The notes: generated from the sequence alone by a model not told the origin. A stretch of DNA of 64,000 nt from Flavisolibacter longurius (GCA_014163555.1 JACJGO010000002.1:310001-374000), one strand, 5' to 3'; positions 17,859 to 25,761 are shown, counted from the first letter of the stretch. A program made the numbers and translations.

Positions 17859-17894
17859 GCTGCGAAACACTCTGCGTTCTCACTTCTCTGCGGT
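17859..17894. repeat. Half-copy of the CGCAGAG repeat
   Basis: Read on the minus strand, this 36-base stretch is ACCGCAGAGAAGTGAGAACGC followed by AGAGTGTTTCGCAGC, closely resembling one arm of the palindrome at 15417-15502. It lies in the 257-bp gap between the divergent M20 and deacetylase genes. Confidence 0.55.
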
Positions 17895-17914
17895 TTAATT
17901 TTTCTTTAACCAAA

Positions 17915-17922
17915 TAAATTTG
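17915..17922 (+). promoter_or_regulatory. Probable -7 element for the deacetylase gene
   Basis: TAAATTTG matches the Bacteroidota -7 consensus TAnnTTTG exactly and lies 49 bp before the ATG at 17972. No clear -33 TTG was found at the expected distance, so the call is moderate. Confidence 0.4.
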
Positions 17923-17971
17923 CAAACCCCTCCTCGCTTATTCTAAATTCAATACAAATTCTTCAACAAAC

Positions 17972-18883
17972 ATGGAAACGTCATCCGATGACGAGGGAGA
18001 CAGTGCTTCCCTCTTAACCAAATCCACACTGATCATTTTCGTTCTTCTTCCGTTAGTCCTTTACAAACCCCAAAAACAAAAGCCTAAAATTCTTTCTGTG
18101 GCAGCCGCACCGGCACCGGTTGTGCAAACAACAGTAATGCCCATGGAAAGCGGGACGCCGAAACCAAAAAAGAAAAAGAAAAAACTCTACATCACCTTTG
18201 ATGATGGTCCCAACAGGGGCACCAAAAATGTGCTGCACATTGTAAAAGACGAAGCCGTTCCGGTATCGTTCTTTGTGGTGGGCAGCCATGTATTTGCTTC
18301 ACCTACACAGGCCCGGATGTGGGACAGCCTGAAGATGATGCAGCAGATTGATATCTGCAACCACAGTTATTCGCATGCGCATAGCCGTTATGAACGGTTT
18401 TACCAGCAGCCCGATTCGGTGGTAATAGATTTTCAGCGCACCCACGACAGCCTGCAGCTTTCCAACACCATTGCCCGAACACCGGGCCGTAACATCTGGC
18501 GGATCGATACCCTGCGCTTTACCGATCTGAAAAAAAGCAGTGCGGCTGCCGACTCCCTGCAAAAAGCCGGCTTTGCGCTGATGGGCTGGGACCTGGAATG
18601 GCATTTCGATCACAAGAACATGAGCGTGGCCACTCCGGCTGAAAAAATGGTGGCGCAGATCGATTCGGTTTTCAAACACCGGCGCACCAAAAAAGAAGAT
18701 CACCTGGTGCTGCTGGCACACGACCAGGTGTACCAGAAAAGTGAAGATTCGTTTCAGTTGCGCCAGTTCCTTCAACTTCTAAAAAAGAATGAGGAGTACG
18801 AATTTTCACTGGTCACATCGTACCCCGGTGCAGTGAAACCAATCGATTCGCTGAAGACAAAGGCGGTGGCAGGCCTGCAATAA
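17972..18883 (+). CDS. Polysaccharide deacetylase family protein, membrane-anchored
   Basis: A 303-residue NodB-type carbohydrate esterase that removes acetyl groups from cell-wall or exopolysaccharide amino sugars. One hydrophobic segment at about 18-31 (STLIIFVLLPLVLY) anchors it, followed by a linker rich in A, P and K. The NodB domain begins at about residue 70 with LYITFDDGP, including the acidic pair. The metal motif is NHSYSHAH, the arginine motif is RTPGRN and the final motif is VLLAHDQ. All catalytic motifs appear intact. It is flanked by divergent and convergent neighbours and is probably monocistronic. A strong terminator follows the stop. Confidence 0.88.
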   Translation: METSSDDEGDSASLLTKSTLIIFVLLPLVLYKPQKQKPKILSVAAAPAPVVQTTVMPMESGTPKPKKKKKKLYITFDDGPNRGTKNVLHIVKDEAVPVSFFVVGSHVFASPTQARMWDSLKMMQQIDICNHSYSHAHSRYERFYQQPDSVVIDFQRTHDSLQLSNTIARTPGRNIWRIDTLRFTDLKKSSAAADSLQKAGFALMGWDLEWHFDHKNMSVATPAEKMVAQIDSVFKHRRTKKEDHLVLLAHDQVYQKSEDSFQLRQFLQLLKKNEEYEFSLVTSYPGAVKPIDSLKTKAVAGLQ

Positions 18884-18910
18884 ACCTGCAAGGCAAATGG
18901 ACAAACAGAA

Positions 18911-18940
18911 AAAAGCTGCTTCGACCGGAAGCAGCTTTTT
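18911..18940. terminator. Bidirectional rho-independent terminator
   Basis: GCTGCTTC (18915-18922) pairs with GAAGCAGC (18928-18935), with AAAA before and TTTTT after. It serves the convergent deacetylase and M48 genes. Confidence 0.85.
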
Positions 18941-18963
18941 CTTTTCTTCTTATTTCAGCTATA

Positions 18964-20427
18964 CTAATTGCTTGCTGTTGATGGACTAGGCACTTTAATC
19001 AGCGTACCCGCCGGCAGGGGATCGCTCAGGTTCATACCATTCAGGATAGCCAGCTCGTTCAGACGGGCTGCCTGTACGCCCCAGCCTCGCAAAGCCTGTT
19101 CCAGCGTTGTATTGCCGGTACTGCTCCGCAGCCGGATGCGTTCGGGTTGGCGGTTCAGTTTCGATGCATCCGTTAAAGGCTTATAGTTTTGCATGCTGTA
19201 CAAAAAATGCTGGCTGTAGGCATTGTAATCGGCCGCAGATGTCACACCCAGTATGTGGTAGATATTGTTGTTGTGTTGCAGAAAAGTCGACAGGGTGCGC
19301 AGCACGGCACCATTCTGCTGTTGCTGCTGCGCCTCTACCATTAGGGCCGAAAGGCCATTGATCGTGGTTTCGCGGGAGCCTACTACCTGTAGCTGGTATT
19401 GCTGCAGGGTGGTTTGCGCCGCCTGTTGCAGCGATGTGCCCTGCGCCAGGGTCAGCATCATCAGCGCCCGGCCATCCTGCGGTGCCCACTGCACCATTTG
19501 CGGCGTATTCTGGTATTGCCAACCCTGCGGGATGGGATATTGGAAGCGCAGTTCAGGATGATAAAAAACAGAGGCTTCTACAAAACCTTCCCGCGGATCT
19601 TCGCCATACACCATACCTTCAATTCTTCGGAGATAGGTTTCGCGGTTGATCTGCGGATTGGTCAGTCCTACCTGCTGCTTCCATTCGGTAGCCAGTTGGG
19701 CCACGGTTTGGTTGCGTTCTCCCGGATCGGGGTGTGTGGAAAGCAGGTTGGGAAGCGCCTGGCCACCGCTTTGCTCTCCCTGACGTTTTAAGGTGTTGAA
19801 AAATTCAGCCATCTCCCTGGCATCGAAGCCGGCCTTGGTGGAATATTCTACCCCCAGTTTATCCGCTTCCCGTTCATCGTCGCGGCTGTTCTTCAGCAAC
19901 AGGAGCTGCAGGCCCTGCATGGCGTTTTCGGCAAACTGGCCAAACTGCGGCGAAATGATAGCGCCGGCAATAATGCCCAATTGTCCCAGCATCTGGTTAC
20001 GTTGCTGAATAACCGTATGCCGGGCGGCAATATGTCCCAGTTCATGACCAAGCACACCCTGGAACTGGGCTTCGTTATTAAAATGTGCCATGATGCCGCG
20101 GGTGAAATACACATACCCCGGGATGGCAAAGGCGTTGATCACATTGGAATTGAGAACACGAAAGCCGTACTGAATATCGTTGCGATGCGAAAGGGCGGCC
20201 ATCTCCTGCCCTTCCTGGCGCATATAGCGCTGCAAAGCAGAATCGGGATAAAGCCCAAATTGGGCAATGATCTGGGGATCGGCTTCCTGTCCCAAGGCTA
20301 GTTCCTGTTCCGTGGACATGGTTACGATCTGGCGCTTGCCGGTGACAGGGTTACGGGAGCAGTTGCTGCCAACAGCCGTTACAAGAGCGGCCAGACAGAC
20401 TGCGAAAAATACATTTTTCATACGCAT
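18964..20427 (-). CDS. M48 family metalloprotease with C-terminal LysM-like domain, envelope-associated
   Basis: A 487-residue BepA/YcaL-like zinc protease. A hydrophobic N-terminus ends at GSNC; Cys23 is a possible lipidation site although the lipobox is not canonical. The zinc motif HELGH is at 128-132, and the downstream EREAD motif is at about 185-189. A long middle region contains Gln-rich segments and a beta-rich part (FVEASVFYHPELRFQYP). The C-terminal 45 residues (TLEQALRGWGVQAARL to PAGTLIKVP) resemble a LysM domain, which would bind peptidoglycan. A role in outer-membrane protein quality control is known for relatives. Two ATGs are possible (20427 and 20421). Confidence 0.92.
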   Translation of the reverse strand: MRMKNVFFAVCLAALVTAVGSNCSRNPVTGKRQIVTMSTEQELALGQEADPQIIAQFGLYPDSALQRYMRQEGQEMAALSHRNDIQYGFRVLNSNVINAFAIPGYVYFTRGIMAHFNNEAQFQGVLGHELGHIAARHTVIQQRNQMLGQLGIIAGAIISPQFGQFAENAMQGLQLLLLKNSRDDEREADKLGVEYSTKAGFDAREMAEFFNTLKRQGEQSGGQALPNLLSTHPDPGERNQTVAQLATEWKQQVGLTNPQINRETYLRRIEGMVYGEDPREGFVEASVFYHPELRFQYPIPQGWQYQNTPQMVQWAPQDGRALMMLTLAQGTSLQQAAQTTLQQYQLQVVGSRETTINGLSALMVEAQQQQQNGAVLRTLSTFLQHNNNIYHILGVTSAADYNAYSQHFLYSMQNYKPLTDASKLNRQPERIRLRSSTGNTTLEQALRGWGVQAARLNELAILNGMNLSDPLPAGTLIKVPSPSTASN

Positions 20428-20485
20428 TATTTATCGGGTGAGAGATTACACTTAGCAGTATGCAAGCCGGATGCCACCGGAAAAT

Positions 20486-20516
20486 AAAAAAGGTAGCCGG
20501 GGAGGCTACCTTTTTT
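20486..20516. terminator. Bidirectional rho-independent terminator
   Basis: GGTAGCC (20492-20498) and GGCTACC (20504-20510) form a hairpin with an A-run before and TTTTTT after. No confirmed gene ends into it from the right, which is one reason to consider a minus-strand gene at 20530-20835. Confidence 0.75.
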
Positions 20517-20529
20517 GCGATTATCCACC

Positions 20530-20835
20530 TTATCCAATACACACAAAAAACACAAACACGTCTTCTGTACCGGAACAGAAAATATCTTTTTCGCACCTGT
20601 CCTGTTCCACCCTTTCTGTCAATACATCCACTGCTATCTTTTCAAATGCAGTGCCAATCAGCATTTCAGGCTTTACAATCAACCTGTACCGGTGCTGTGC
20701 TGTAGAGAGCTGTAACCGTATTGTGTAATCCTTTGCACAAGCACAGATGCATAAAAAAATGGTCTTGTTTAAATGACCGGGTATTGCTTTTGCCGCTACA
20801 ACCGGATCAACCTTCCGGTTATGAACCTGCAACAA
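20530..20835 (-). CDS. Possible small hypothetical protein (uncertain)
   Basis: An open frame of 101 codons on the minus strand fills most of the 300-bp gap and ends 14 bp before a strong terminator. Codon choice looks protein-like in parts (the segment IGTAFEKIAVDVLTERVEQD). No family is recognised. Against it, its only ATG lies 15 bp inside the oppositely directed gene that starts at 20821, and no promoter element is visible. If it is not coding, the gap holds only the terminator. Confidence 0.25.
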   Translation of the reverse strand: MLQVHNRKVDPVVAAKAIPGHLNKTIFLCICACAKDYTIRLQLSTAQHRYRLIVKPEMLIGTAFEKIAVDVLTERVEQDRCEKDIFCSGTEDVFVFFVCIG

Positions 20836-21075
20836 TTCCGCTCGGCCTCCCGCGAGGTACAGGAAAAACTGGTGAAGTGCAAAGGGGTATTTTTGATGGA
20901 GAGAAAATCACTGGGTATTTCGGTTCTTCTCTACCAGATCGATGGATTTTATGTAGAAGTGTTCTACAACACGGCCACCGAGCTGGTAAGCTTTATTAAA
21001 AGCTTTGAGGACATGGATGGCATTGAGGCTTACCTCCACAACATCGACATTACAGAAGTCACTGCTATTTTATAA
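20821..21075 (+). CDS. Small hypothetical protein
   Basis: An 84-residue soluble protein of no family I can name. It begins MNLQQFRSASREVQEKLV and contains alternating strands (GISVLLYQIDGFYVEVFYN) followed by two helices (ELVSFIKSFEDMDGIEAYL). The pattern suggests a small alpha/beta domain. I chose the ATG at 20821 over an earlier one at 20773 because codon character changes there. It stands alone, with about 200 bp before the tonB-like gene. Its length and acidic helices suit a small cytoplasmic protein; function is unknown. Confidence 0.7.
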   Translation: MNLQQFRSASREVQEKLVKCKGVFLMERKSLGISVLLYQIDGFYVEVFYNTATELVSFIKSFEDMDGIEAYLHNIDITEVTAIL

Positions 21076-21264
21076 CCCCTCTGAAAGTTATCAAAAAGTT
21101 ATCTGCAGAGCGTTCTGTTCTGCTCCTGGTTAAAGAATTACTTCTACTACTACATAGGCTTTTTAGCCTCTTCTTAACACCCTCTAACCCCTTTTTAATC
21201 AACAGTTAATCGCCTCTTAAGAACAGCGTCATAGCTTTCATAGGAACGGAAATCAAGAATAAAA

Positions 21265-21269
21265 GGAGG
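21265..21269 (+). promoter_or_regulatory. Strong Shine-Dalgarno site of the TonB gene
   Basis: GGAGG within AAAGGAGGT precedes the double start ATGATG. Spacing is 3 bases to the first ATG (21273) and 6 to the second (21276), which favours the second. Such a full Shine-Dalgarno sequence is unusual beside the other genes of this window. Confidence 0.7.
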
Positions 21270-21275
21270 TAAATG

Positions 21276-22160
21276 ATGGTAGCAAAAGATATATTAACAG
21301 CGGATCTCCTGGACCTTTTGTTTGCAAACAGAAACAAACAATACGGTGCCTACATGTTGCGGAAAACCTATCCTAAACGACTCCTGACGGCTTTGGTAGT
21401 GACGGTAGTCGTTGGTTTTTTGGGCATGTGGCTGATACAACCGGCACACATGGATACCCAAACAGCGATGCTGAACGTACGAGAGGTCGTGCTGGAAAAC
21501 GTTGAAGCGGTAACCCCGCCACCACCACCACCGCCACCGCCAAAGCAGGAAACCCCGCCGCCACCTAAAAAGACAGCGGCTGTAGCAGCAAAGCCGAAGG
21601 TGGCAGCGCCTAAAGTGGAACGAACCAAGTTTACACCTCCTGTGGTGAAAAAAGATGAAGAAGTGAAAAAGAGTGAAATGCCTCCTGTGGATGAAATTGC
21701 CGTGGTAGATGTTGTTTCTACAGAAGGTATAAACAAGGAAATATTGGCAGCACCCCCGCCGGTACCAAAGGATGTGGTAACCGCTACGGATGGTGGTACG
21801 GGTATCATTGCCGTTAAGGAAGAAGACGAGAACAAGATTTTTGAAAAAGTGGAGATAGAGGCTAGTGTCAACACATCGCAGTGGCGCCGCCACCTGGAGC
21901 GCAACCTGATGCCGTATATTGAAGATGCTGCCGCCGGCGGCATGGCCCCCGGACAGTACACTGTAAATGTCCGTTTCCTGGTGGAAAGGGATGGCAGCAT
22001 TACAGAAGTAAACGCCTTGAACAATCCGGGTTATGGCCTTGGTAAAGGTGCCGAACAGGTGGTAAAGAATGGCCCGAAATGGAGTCCGGGTGAACAGAAC
22101 GGACGCAAAGTGCGATCGTACCATACCCAGCCCATTACGTTTGTAATTATGGGTGTATAG
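21276..22160 (+). CDS. TonB family energy-transducing protein
   Basis: A 294-residue TonB protein that carries proton-motive energy from ExbB/ExbD to outer-membrane receptors such as the SusC proteins of this window. Order of parts: a short cytoplasmic N-terminus with the Bacteroidota NKxYGAYxLR motif, one membrane helix at about 36-55, a Pro/Lys-rich periplasmic spacer starting with nine prolines, and a C-terminal TonB domain with YTVNVRFLVERDGSITEV and VVKNGPKWSPGEQNGR. No exbB or exbD lies beside it. A terminator follows the stop. Family assignment is firm; which receptors it serves is not shown. Confidence 0.93.
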   Translation: MVAKDILTADLLDLLFANRNKQYGAYMLRKTYPKRLLTALVVTVVVGFLGMWLIQPAHMDTQTAMLNVREVVLENVEAVTPPPPPPPPPKQETPPPPKKTAAVAAKPKVAAPKVERTKFTPPVVKKDEEVKKSEMPPVDEIAVVDVVSTEGINKEILAAPPPVPKDVVTATDGGTGIIAVKEEDENKIFEKVEIEASVNTSQWRRHLERNLMPYIEDAAAGGMAPGQYTVNVRFLVERDGSITEVNALNNPGYGLGKGAEQVVKNGPKWSPGEQNGRKVRSYHTQPITFVIMGV

Positions 22161-22200
22161 TGCCAGTTGAAAATCGCGTTGCGAAATGAGTTAAAGAAAA

Positions 22201-22229
22201 AGCCGGTGAAATAATTTCACCGGCTTTTT
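22201..22229. terminator. Rho-independent terminator after tonB
   Basis: GCCGGTGAAA (22202-22211) pairs with TTTCACCGGC (22215-22224), followed by TTTTT. The A-run before it makes it work for both strands. Confidence 0.88.
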
Positions 22230-22298
22230 GATGTGATAGCTGACGCCTCCCTGGTGTTTTTCATGCAAAAAAGCAATTAGTTCGTGGTGCGCAGGCAG

Positions 22299-22547
22299 TT
22301 AGTTTTGGTTGCGATAAAGAGAGGCAATCAGCCATTTGGTCTTGTTAAGAGCTTCGATTTTATTGTGTACGTCCAGTTTTCGATAAATATTCTTGGTATG
22401 CTTTTGCACCGTGTGTACACTGAGGTGCAGGCGGGCGGCAATTTCTTTGCTTCCCTTGCCTTCTGCCATCCAGTAAAGAATCTCCATTTCGCGTGGTGTG
22501 ACGGATGAAAGCCCCGTTTCGATCATGTTGGTTTCCGTTATATTCAT
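22299..22547 (-). CDS. LuxR-type HTH protein without receiver domain
   Basis: An 82-residue protein consisting almost only of a LuxR-type DNA-binding domain: TPREMEILYWMAEGKGSKE, then IAARLHLSVHTVQKHTKNIY and KLDVHNKIEALN. There is no receiver or ligand-binding part. The short N-terminus and intact helix-turn-helix suggest a natural single-domain regulator rather than a broken gene, since no upstream receiver sequence is seen. Its closest functional neighbours are the 7-TM/kinase/regulator genes 500 bp away, which run divergently. Targets are unknown. Confidence 0.85.
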   Translation of the reverse strand: MNITETNMIETGLSSVTPREMEILYWMAEGKGSKEIAARLHLSVHTVQKHTKNIYRKLDVHNKIEALNKTKWLIASLYRNQN

Positions 22548-22743
22548 CTATTGGTTTCAGTACCCCAAAATTGGTATATAGGTTGGCCGAAGTCAACCGG
22601 ATTTATACGGAAAAAATCCATTTTTTCTACGGGGCTGTCCCGGGAGTTTACGGCTAACTTTTTTGAAAAAGACCGGAAGTACCAACCAGACTATTGCAAC
22701 ACCTTTGAAATCCGCAATATTTTTACCACCTTAAAAAAAATAT

Positions 22744-23010
22744 ATGCCACACAATCTCGAATTTGTCTTTCGAACCGAAGACATGCGCAAGCTGCTGGAT
22801 AGCGGCCGCGAATTCATTGTAATCAAATCCCACCTCGAATCGGGTGTACTAAAAGACGGCCGCAAAGTCGGCGTACTGAAAGTAAAGGCCAAGGCCGTAA
22901 AAGGCCGCAAAGACCAGGAAAGAAGTATTGGCGACGAAACCTATGAAGTAGAAGGTTGTCCCAAACCTCCTTGCTCCACCGACGACGAGGGGGAAGGTGA
23001 CGCGATCTAA
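22744..23010 (+). CDS. Small hypothetical protein
   Basis: An 88-residue, highly charged protein. The first 60 residues look like a small beta-rich fold (EFIVIKSHLESGVLKDGRK, VGVLKVKAKAVKG). The C-terminus has two cysteines in EGCPKPPCSTDD and an acidic tail. I do not recognise the family. It starts 31 bp before the 7-TM gene on the same strand, so it may belong to the same transcript as the sensor module. No signal peptide is seen. Confidence 0.7.
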   Translation: MPHNLEFVFRTEDMRKLLDSGREFIVIKSHLESGVLKDGRKVGVLKVKAKAVKGRKDQERSIGDETYEVEGCPKPPCSTDDEGEGDAI

Positions 23011-23041
23011 TCTCCTCTGACCATCTTAACGCAAGAGTAAA

Positions 23042-23734
23042 GTGACCCTATACAGCTTCATCAATAACTATCTGGAACCAACCGGCTATTTTATTTATCT
23101 GGTAGCCCTTTGGCTATACGCAAGGCGGTATAAGGAAAAACTTATTACCGCCCTGCTGGCCTATTGTTTTCTCACCTTTGCTGTGATGCTGACCGCCAGC
23201 CTCATGGTAAAATACTCCAGCGCGGCCAACATCTGGTTGTACAATATTCATGCGTTTCTGACCATTGTTTTCCTGGGGTTTTATTTCCGGAAGCTTTTCC
23301 TCTCGCGGGCAAAAATGAGGGCTGTCACTTTGATCTCCAGTCTTATTGTTCTTTACCTGCTGGTAAAAAATATTGTGTTGCAGGACTTCCAGTTATTTGA
23401 TTCCATGGGATACAGCCTGGTGTCGGCAGCCGTTGTCTTTTTTGTATTGATGTATTTTCACCAACTCCTGAGCAACGTTACTGATCAGAACATCCTGCAG
23501 AATTTCAACTTTTGGCTGGCCTCCGGCTATTTGATTTATTTTGCGGGCAGTTTCATTATTTTTCTCAGCTATTATTATCTTACTACACAAATATTGGCAA
23601 CGTATACTGCGCAGGAAAGAGAGTTGCTCACCACGCTTTGGGGCGTTCATAACATGCTGCTTTTTGTGAGTGCTTTTTCACTGCTTATCGGAAGCTTATG
23701 GCTAACTTATCGGAAGAAGTCAGTATCATCGTAA
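23042..23734 (+). CDS. Seven-helix membrane protein next to a histidine kinase
   Basis: A 230-residue integral membrane protein with seven predicted helices, for example YFIYLVALWLYA, LLAYCFLTFAVMLTASLMV, IHAFLTIVFLGFYF, SLIVLYLLVKNIV, AAVVFFVLMYFHQLL, YLIYFAGSFIIFLSYYYL and LLFVSAFSLLIGSLWL. The start is GTG at 23042; an ATG start is not available nearby. Its 3' end overlaps the kinase gene by 37 bp, so translation is probably linked. The kinase has only one short N-terminal helix and no sensor domain, so this protein may supply the sensing part. That role is inferred from gene order. Confidence 0.75.
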   Translation: MTLYSFINNYLEPTGYFIYLVALWLYARRYKEKLITALLAYCFLTFAVMLTASLMVKYSSAANIWLYNIHAFLTIVFLGFYFRKLFLSRAKMRAVTLISSLIVLYLLVKNIVLQDFQLFDSMGYSLVSAAVVFFVLMYFHQLLSNVTDQNILQNFNFWLASGYLIYFAGSFIIFLSYYYLTTQILATYTAQERELLTTLWGVHNMLLFVSAFSLLIGSLWLTYRKKSVSS

Positions 23735-24480
23735 TCAGCTCCGCCTTTTTTCTACTGGTGGCAATCGGCATTATTGTACTGGTACTGGTTTATCAAAAAA
23801 AGCAAAGCCAATACCTGCAGGAAAAAGTAGCCCTGAAGGCTGCGTTTGAAAAAGAGATCCTGGAAGCGCAGCTTGACATGCAGGAGCAAACGCTGAAAAA
23901 CATTGCCCAGGAAATTCATGATAACATCGGGCAAACCCTGAGTCTTGCCAAACTGAACCTCAACACCATTCGTCCGGAAAAAGAAAATACGCCGGAAAAA
24001 ATTGCAAACACCAAGGAACTGGTGAGCAAAGCCATTGCCGACCTGCGCACCCTCTCCAAAACCCTGCATACCGAAGCCGTTCTATCAGTTGGCCTGGCCG
24101 AATCCATTGCCATGGAACTGCAGCTCATTGAAAAAGCCGGCGTGTTTGAAACCAACCTTCGGGTAATTGGCATACCCACACCCATTGATCCGCAAAAAGA
24201 ACTGATTCTTTTCCGCGCCGTACAGGAAGCATTGAATAACGCCATCAAACATTCCGAAGCCTCACAAATTGCCGTCAAGATCCGCTATGCGCCCCAGGAG
24301 CTGCAGGTGATGGTTACAGACAACGGGAAAGGATTTGTCGCCATCGGTGCGAATGGTGCCGAAGGGTCGGGCATGCGTAACATGCGCAACCGGGCTAAAC
24401 TTATCGGCGGCACCCTGCAGGTAAACGGAGAGCAGGGCGGTACGGAAATCCGGCTGACCCTTCCTATTATTGCAGCATGA
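23698..24480 (+). CDS. NarL-type (HisKA_3) sensor histidine kinase
   Basis: A 260-residue kinase. One N-terminal membrane helix lies at about 8-31, then a coiled linker, then the HisKA_3 box QEIHDNIGQTLSLAKL with phospho-accepting His74. The ATPase part shows the N box VQEALNNAIKHSEA, G1 DNGKGF and G2 GSGMRNMRNRAKLIGG. It lacks any visible sensor domain. The start overlaps the 7-TM gene by 37 bp, and the TGA overlaps the response-regulator ATG in ATGA at 24477-24480. This order indicates a three-gene signalling unit. Confidence 0.93.
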   Translation: MANLSEEVSIIVISSAFFLLVAIGIIVLVLVYQKKQSQYLQEKVALKAAFEKEILEAQLDMQEQTLKNIAQEIHDNIGQTLSLAKLNLNTIRPEKENTPEKIANTKELVSKAIADLRTLSKTLHTEAVLSVGLAESIAMELQLIEKAGVFETNLRVIGIPTPIDPQKELILFRAVQEALNNAIKHSEASQIAVKIRYAPQELQVMVTDNGKGFVAIGANGAEGSGMRNMRNRAKLIGGTLQVNGEQGGTEIRLTLPIIAA

Positions 24481-25130
24481 AAGCTGACATCGCCTTGGTG
24501 GATGACCATGCACTGTTACGCAGCGGGCTGGCCAGTCTTCTGAAGGATTTCGGTTATACGATACTGTTTGAAGCCGACAATGGTGCCCGGATGCAGGAGA
24601 AGCTGAAGACGCATCCCCTGCCACGGGTGATCCTGATGGATATCAATATGCCCGTGATGGATGGCATTGAAACCACGCTGTGGCTGAAGCAAAACTATCC
24701 GCAAATAAAAGTGCTGGCGCTTTCGATGCTGGATGAAGAAGGAACCATCATTGCCATGATCCGCAACGGGGCCAAAGGATATGTGCTGAAAGATTGTGAA
24801 CCCGATGAGCTGAACACTGCAATAACATCAGTGCTGGAAAAAGATTTTTATCACTCTGAGTTGATCAGTCGGAAGCTGATGCAGGGTCTTTCCAATGGCA
24901 TTGAGGACAAGCCGGCGCAAGGGGTGCAAAAATCGCCCTTCACAGAAAAAGAGCTGGAGTTTATCCAACATTTTTGCACCGAATTATCTTACAAGGAGAT
25001 TGCAGCCAAACTAAAGATTAGTCCGCGTACCGTAGAAGATTACAGTGCTTCCATCCAGGAAAAAATGGAGGTAAGAAGCCGCATCGGGCTGGTGCTGTTT
25101 GCCGTCAGGAACGGGATTGTGAAATTATAA
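24477..25130 (+). CDS. NarL/FixJ-type response regulator, cognate to the kinase
   Basis: A 217-residue response regulator. The receiver carries D9/D10, the phospho-acceptor D55 in LMDINMP, Ser83 and Lys105. The C-terminal LuxR-type helix-turn-helix has FTEKELEFIQHFCTELSYKE and IAAKLKISPRTVEDY. It overlaps the kinase by 4 bp and is almost surely its partner. The receiver resembles that of the orphan regulator at 1508-2167. Targets are unknown; autoregulation is possible. Confidence 0.93.
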   Translation: MKADIALVDDHALLRSGLASLLKDFGYTILFEADNGARMQEKLKTHPLPRVILMDINMPVMDGIETTLWLKQNYPQIKVLALSMLDEEGTIIAMIRNGAKGYVLKDCEPDELNTAITSVLEKDFYHSELISRKLMQGLSNGIEDKPAQGVQKSPFTEKELEFIQHFCTELSYKEIAAKLKISPRTVEDYSASIQEKMEVRSRIGLVLFAVRNGIVKL

Positions 25131-25170
25131 AAGATAGCTGTGAGCTATTGCCTCTACCCACCAGCAGCTC

Positions 25171-25207
25171 ATTATCACATTATCGAATTATCACATTGTC
25201 ACATTGC
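25171..25207. repeat. Short degenerate tandem TTATCACAT repeat
   Basis: Units of ATTATCACAT, ATTATCGA, ATTATCACAT and TGTCACAT follow each other just before tadA. It is one of several A+T-rich micro-repeats in the gaps of this window. Confidence 0.5.
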
Positions 25208-25221
25208 TTTACTTTGATGTC

Positions 25222-25659
25222 ATGAACGATGACTATTTCATGCAACAGGCCCTCCGCCAGGCGCAAACAGCGTTTGATGCCGACGAAGTGCCGGTTGGTG
25301 CCGTGGTGGTGGTGGATAAAAAAATCATCTCCCGTGGGTATAACCAGGTTGAAATGCTGGCCGATCCGACTGCCCATGCCGAGATGATTGCCCTTACTTC
25401 GGCCTTTAATTTTTTAGGCGCCAAATACCTGCCCGATGCTACCCTTTATGTAACGGTGGAGCCCTGCCTGATGTGTGCCGGCGCCTTGTACTGGAGTAAG
25501 ATCGGCCGCATTGTGTACGGCGCTTCCGACCCCAAGAACGGTTACCTGCATATTACCAAGGAGACCTGGCCTTTTCATCCCAAAACGGTATTGGCCCATG
25601 GCGTTCTGCACGAGGAGTGTGCCTCTTTGATGAAAACTTTCTTTCAGCAAAAACGCTAG
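25222..25659 (+). CDS. tadA: tRNA-specific adenosine deaminase / nucleoside deaminase
   Basis: A 145-residue zinc deaminase that converts adenosine 34 to inosine in tRNA-Arg. The zinc site is HAE with His52 and Glu54, plus PCLMC with Cys82 and Cys85. The family mark GYNQVE and the C-terminal helix EECASLMKTFFQ are present, and the length is typical of TadA. The ATG at 25222 is chosen because an earlier in-frame ATG at 25204 lies upstream of the near-consensus -7 element TTACTTTG (25209-25216). Nucleoside deaminases with other substrates look alike, so the tRNA role is likely rather than proven. Confidence 0.88.
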   Translation: MNDDYFMQQALRQAQTAFDADEVPVGAVVVVDKKIISRGYNQVEMLADPTAHAEMIALTSAFNFLGAKYLPDATLYVTVEPCLMCAGALYWSKIGRIVYGASDPKNGYLHITKETWPFHPKTVLAHGVLHEECASLMKTFFQQKR

Positions 25660-25732
25660 TACTGATGGAAAGAATTGGTATAAAAAATTTTACGAAAACA
25701 ATGAGCATCCGCTTGTAAACAAGACAATTTAT

Positions 25733-25761
25733 AAAAAAAGAGCCGCTTAAAAAAGCGGCTC
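25733..25761 (-). terminator. Rho-independent terminator of the first SusC/SusD unit
   Basis: GAGCCGCTT (25740-25748) and AAGCGGCTC (25753-25761) form the stem. On the minus strand the hairpin is followed by a run of seven T. It lies 28 bp after the SusD stop. Confidence 0.88.

Noticed and set aside
21294-22124. Long minus-strand frame opposite tonB
   Set aside because: Rich in H, R and W from antisense of Pro/Lys codons; tonB on the plus strand is unambiguous.
22551-22802. Plus-strand frame of 83 codons
   Set aside because: It overlaps the better supported gene at 22744 in another frame and has a stop-rich, low-complexity character.
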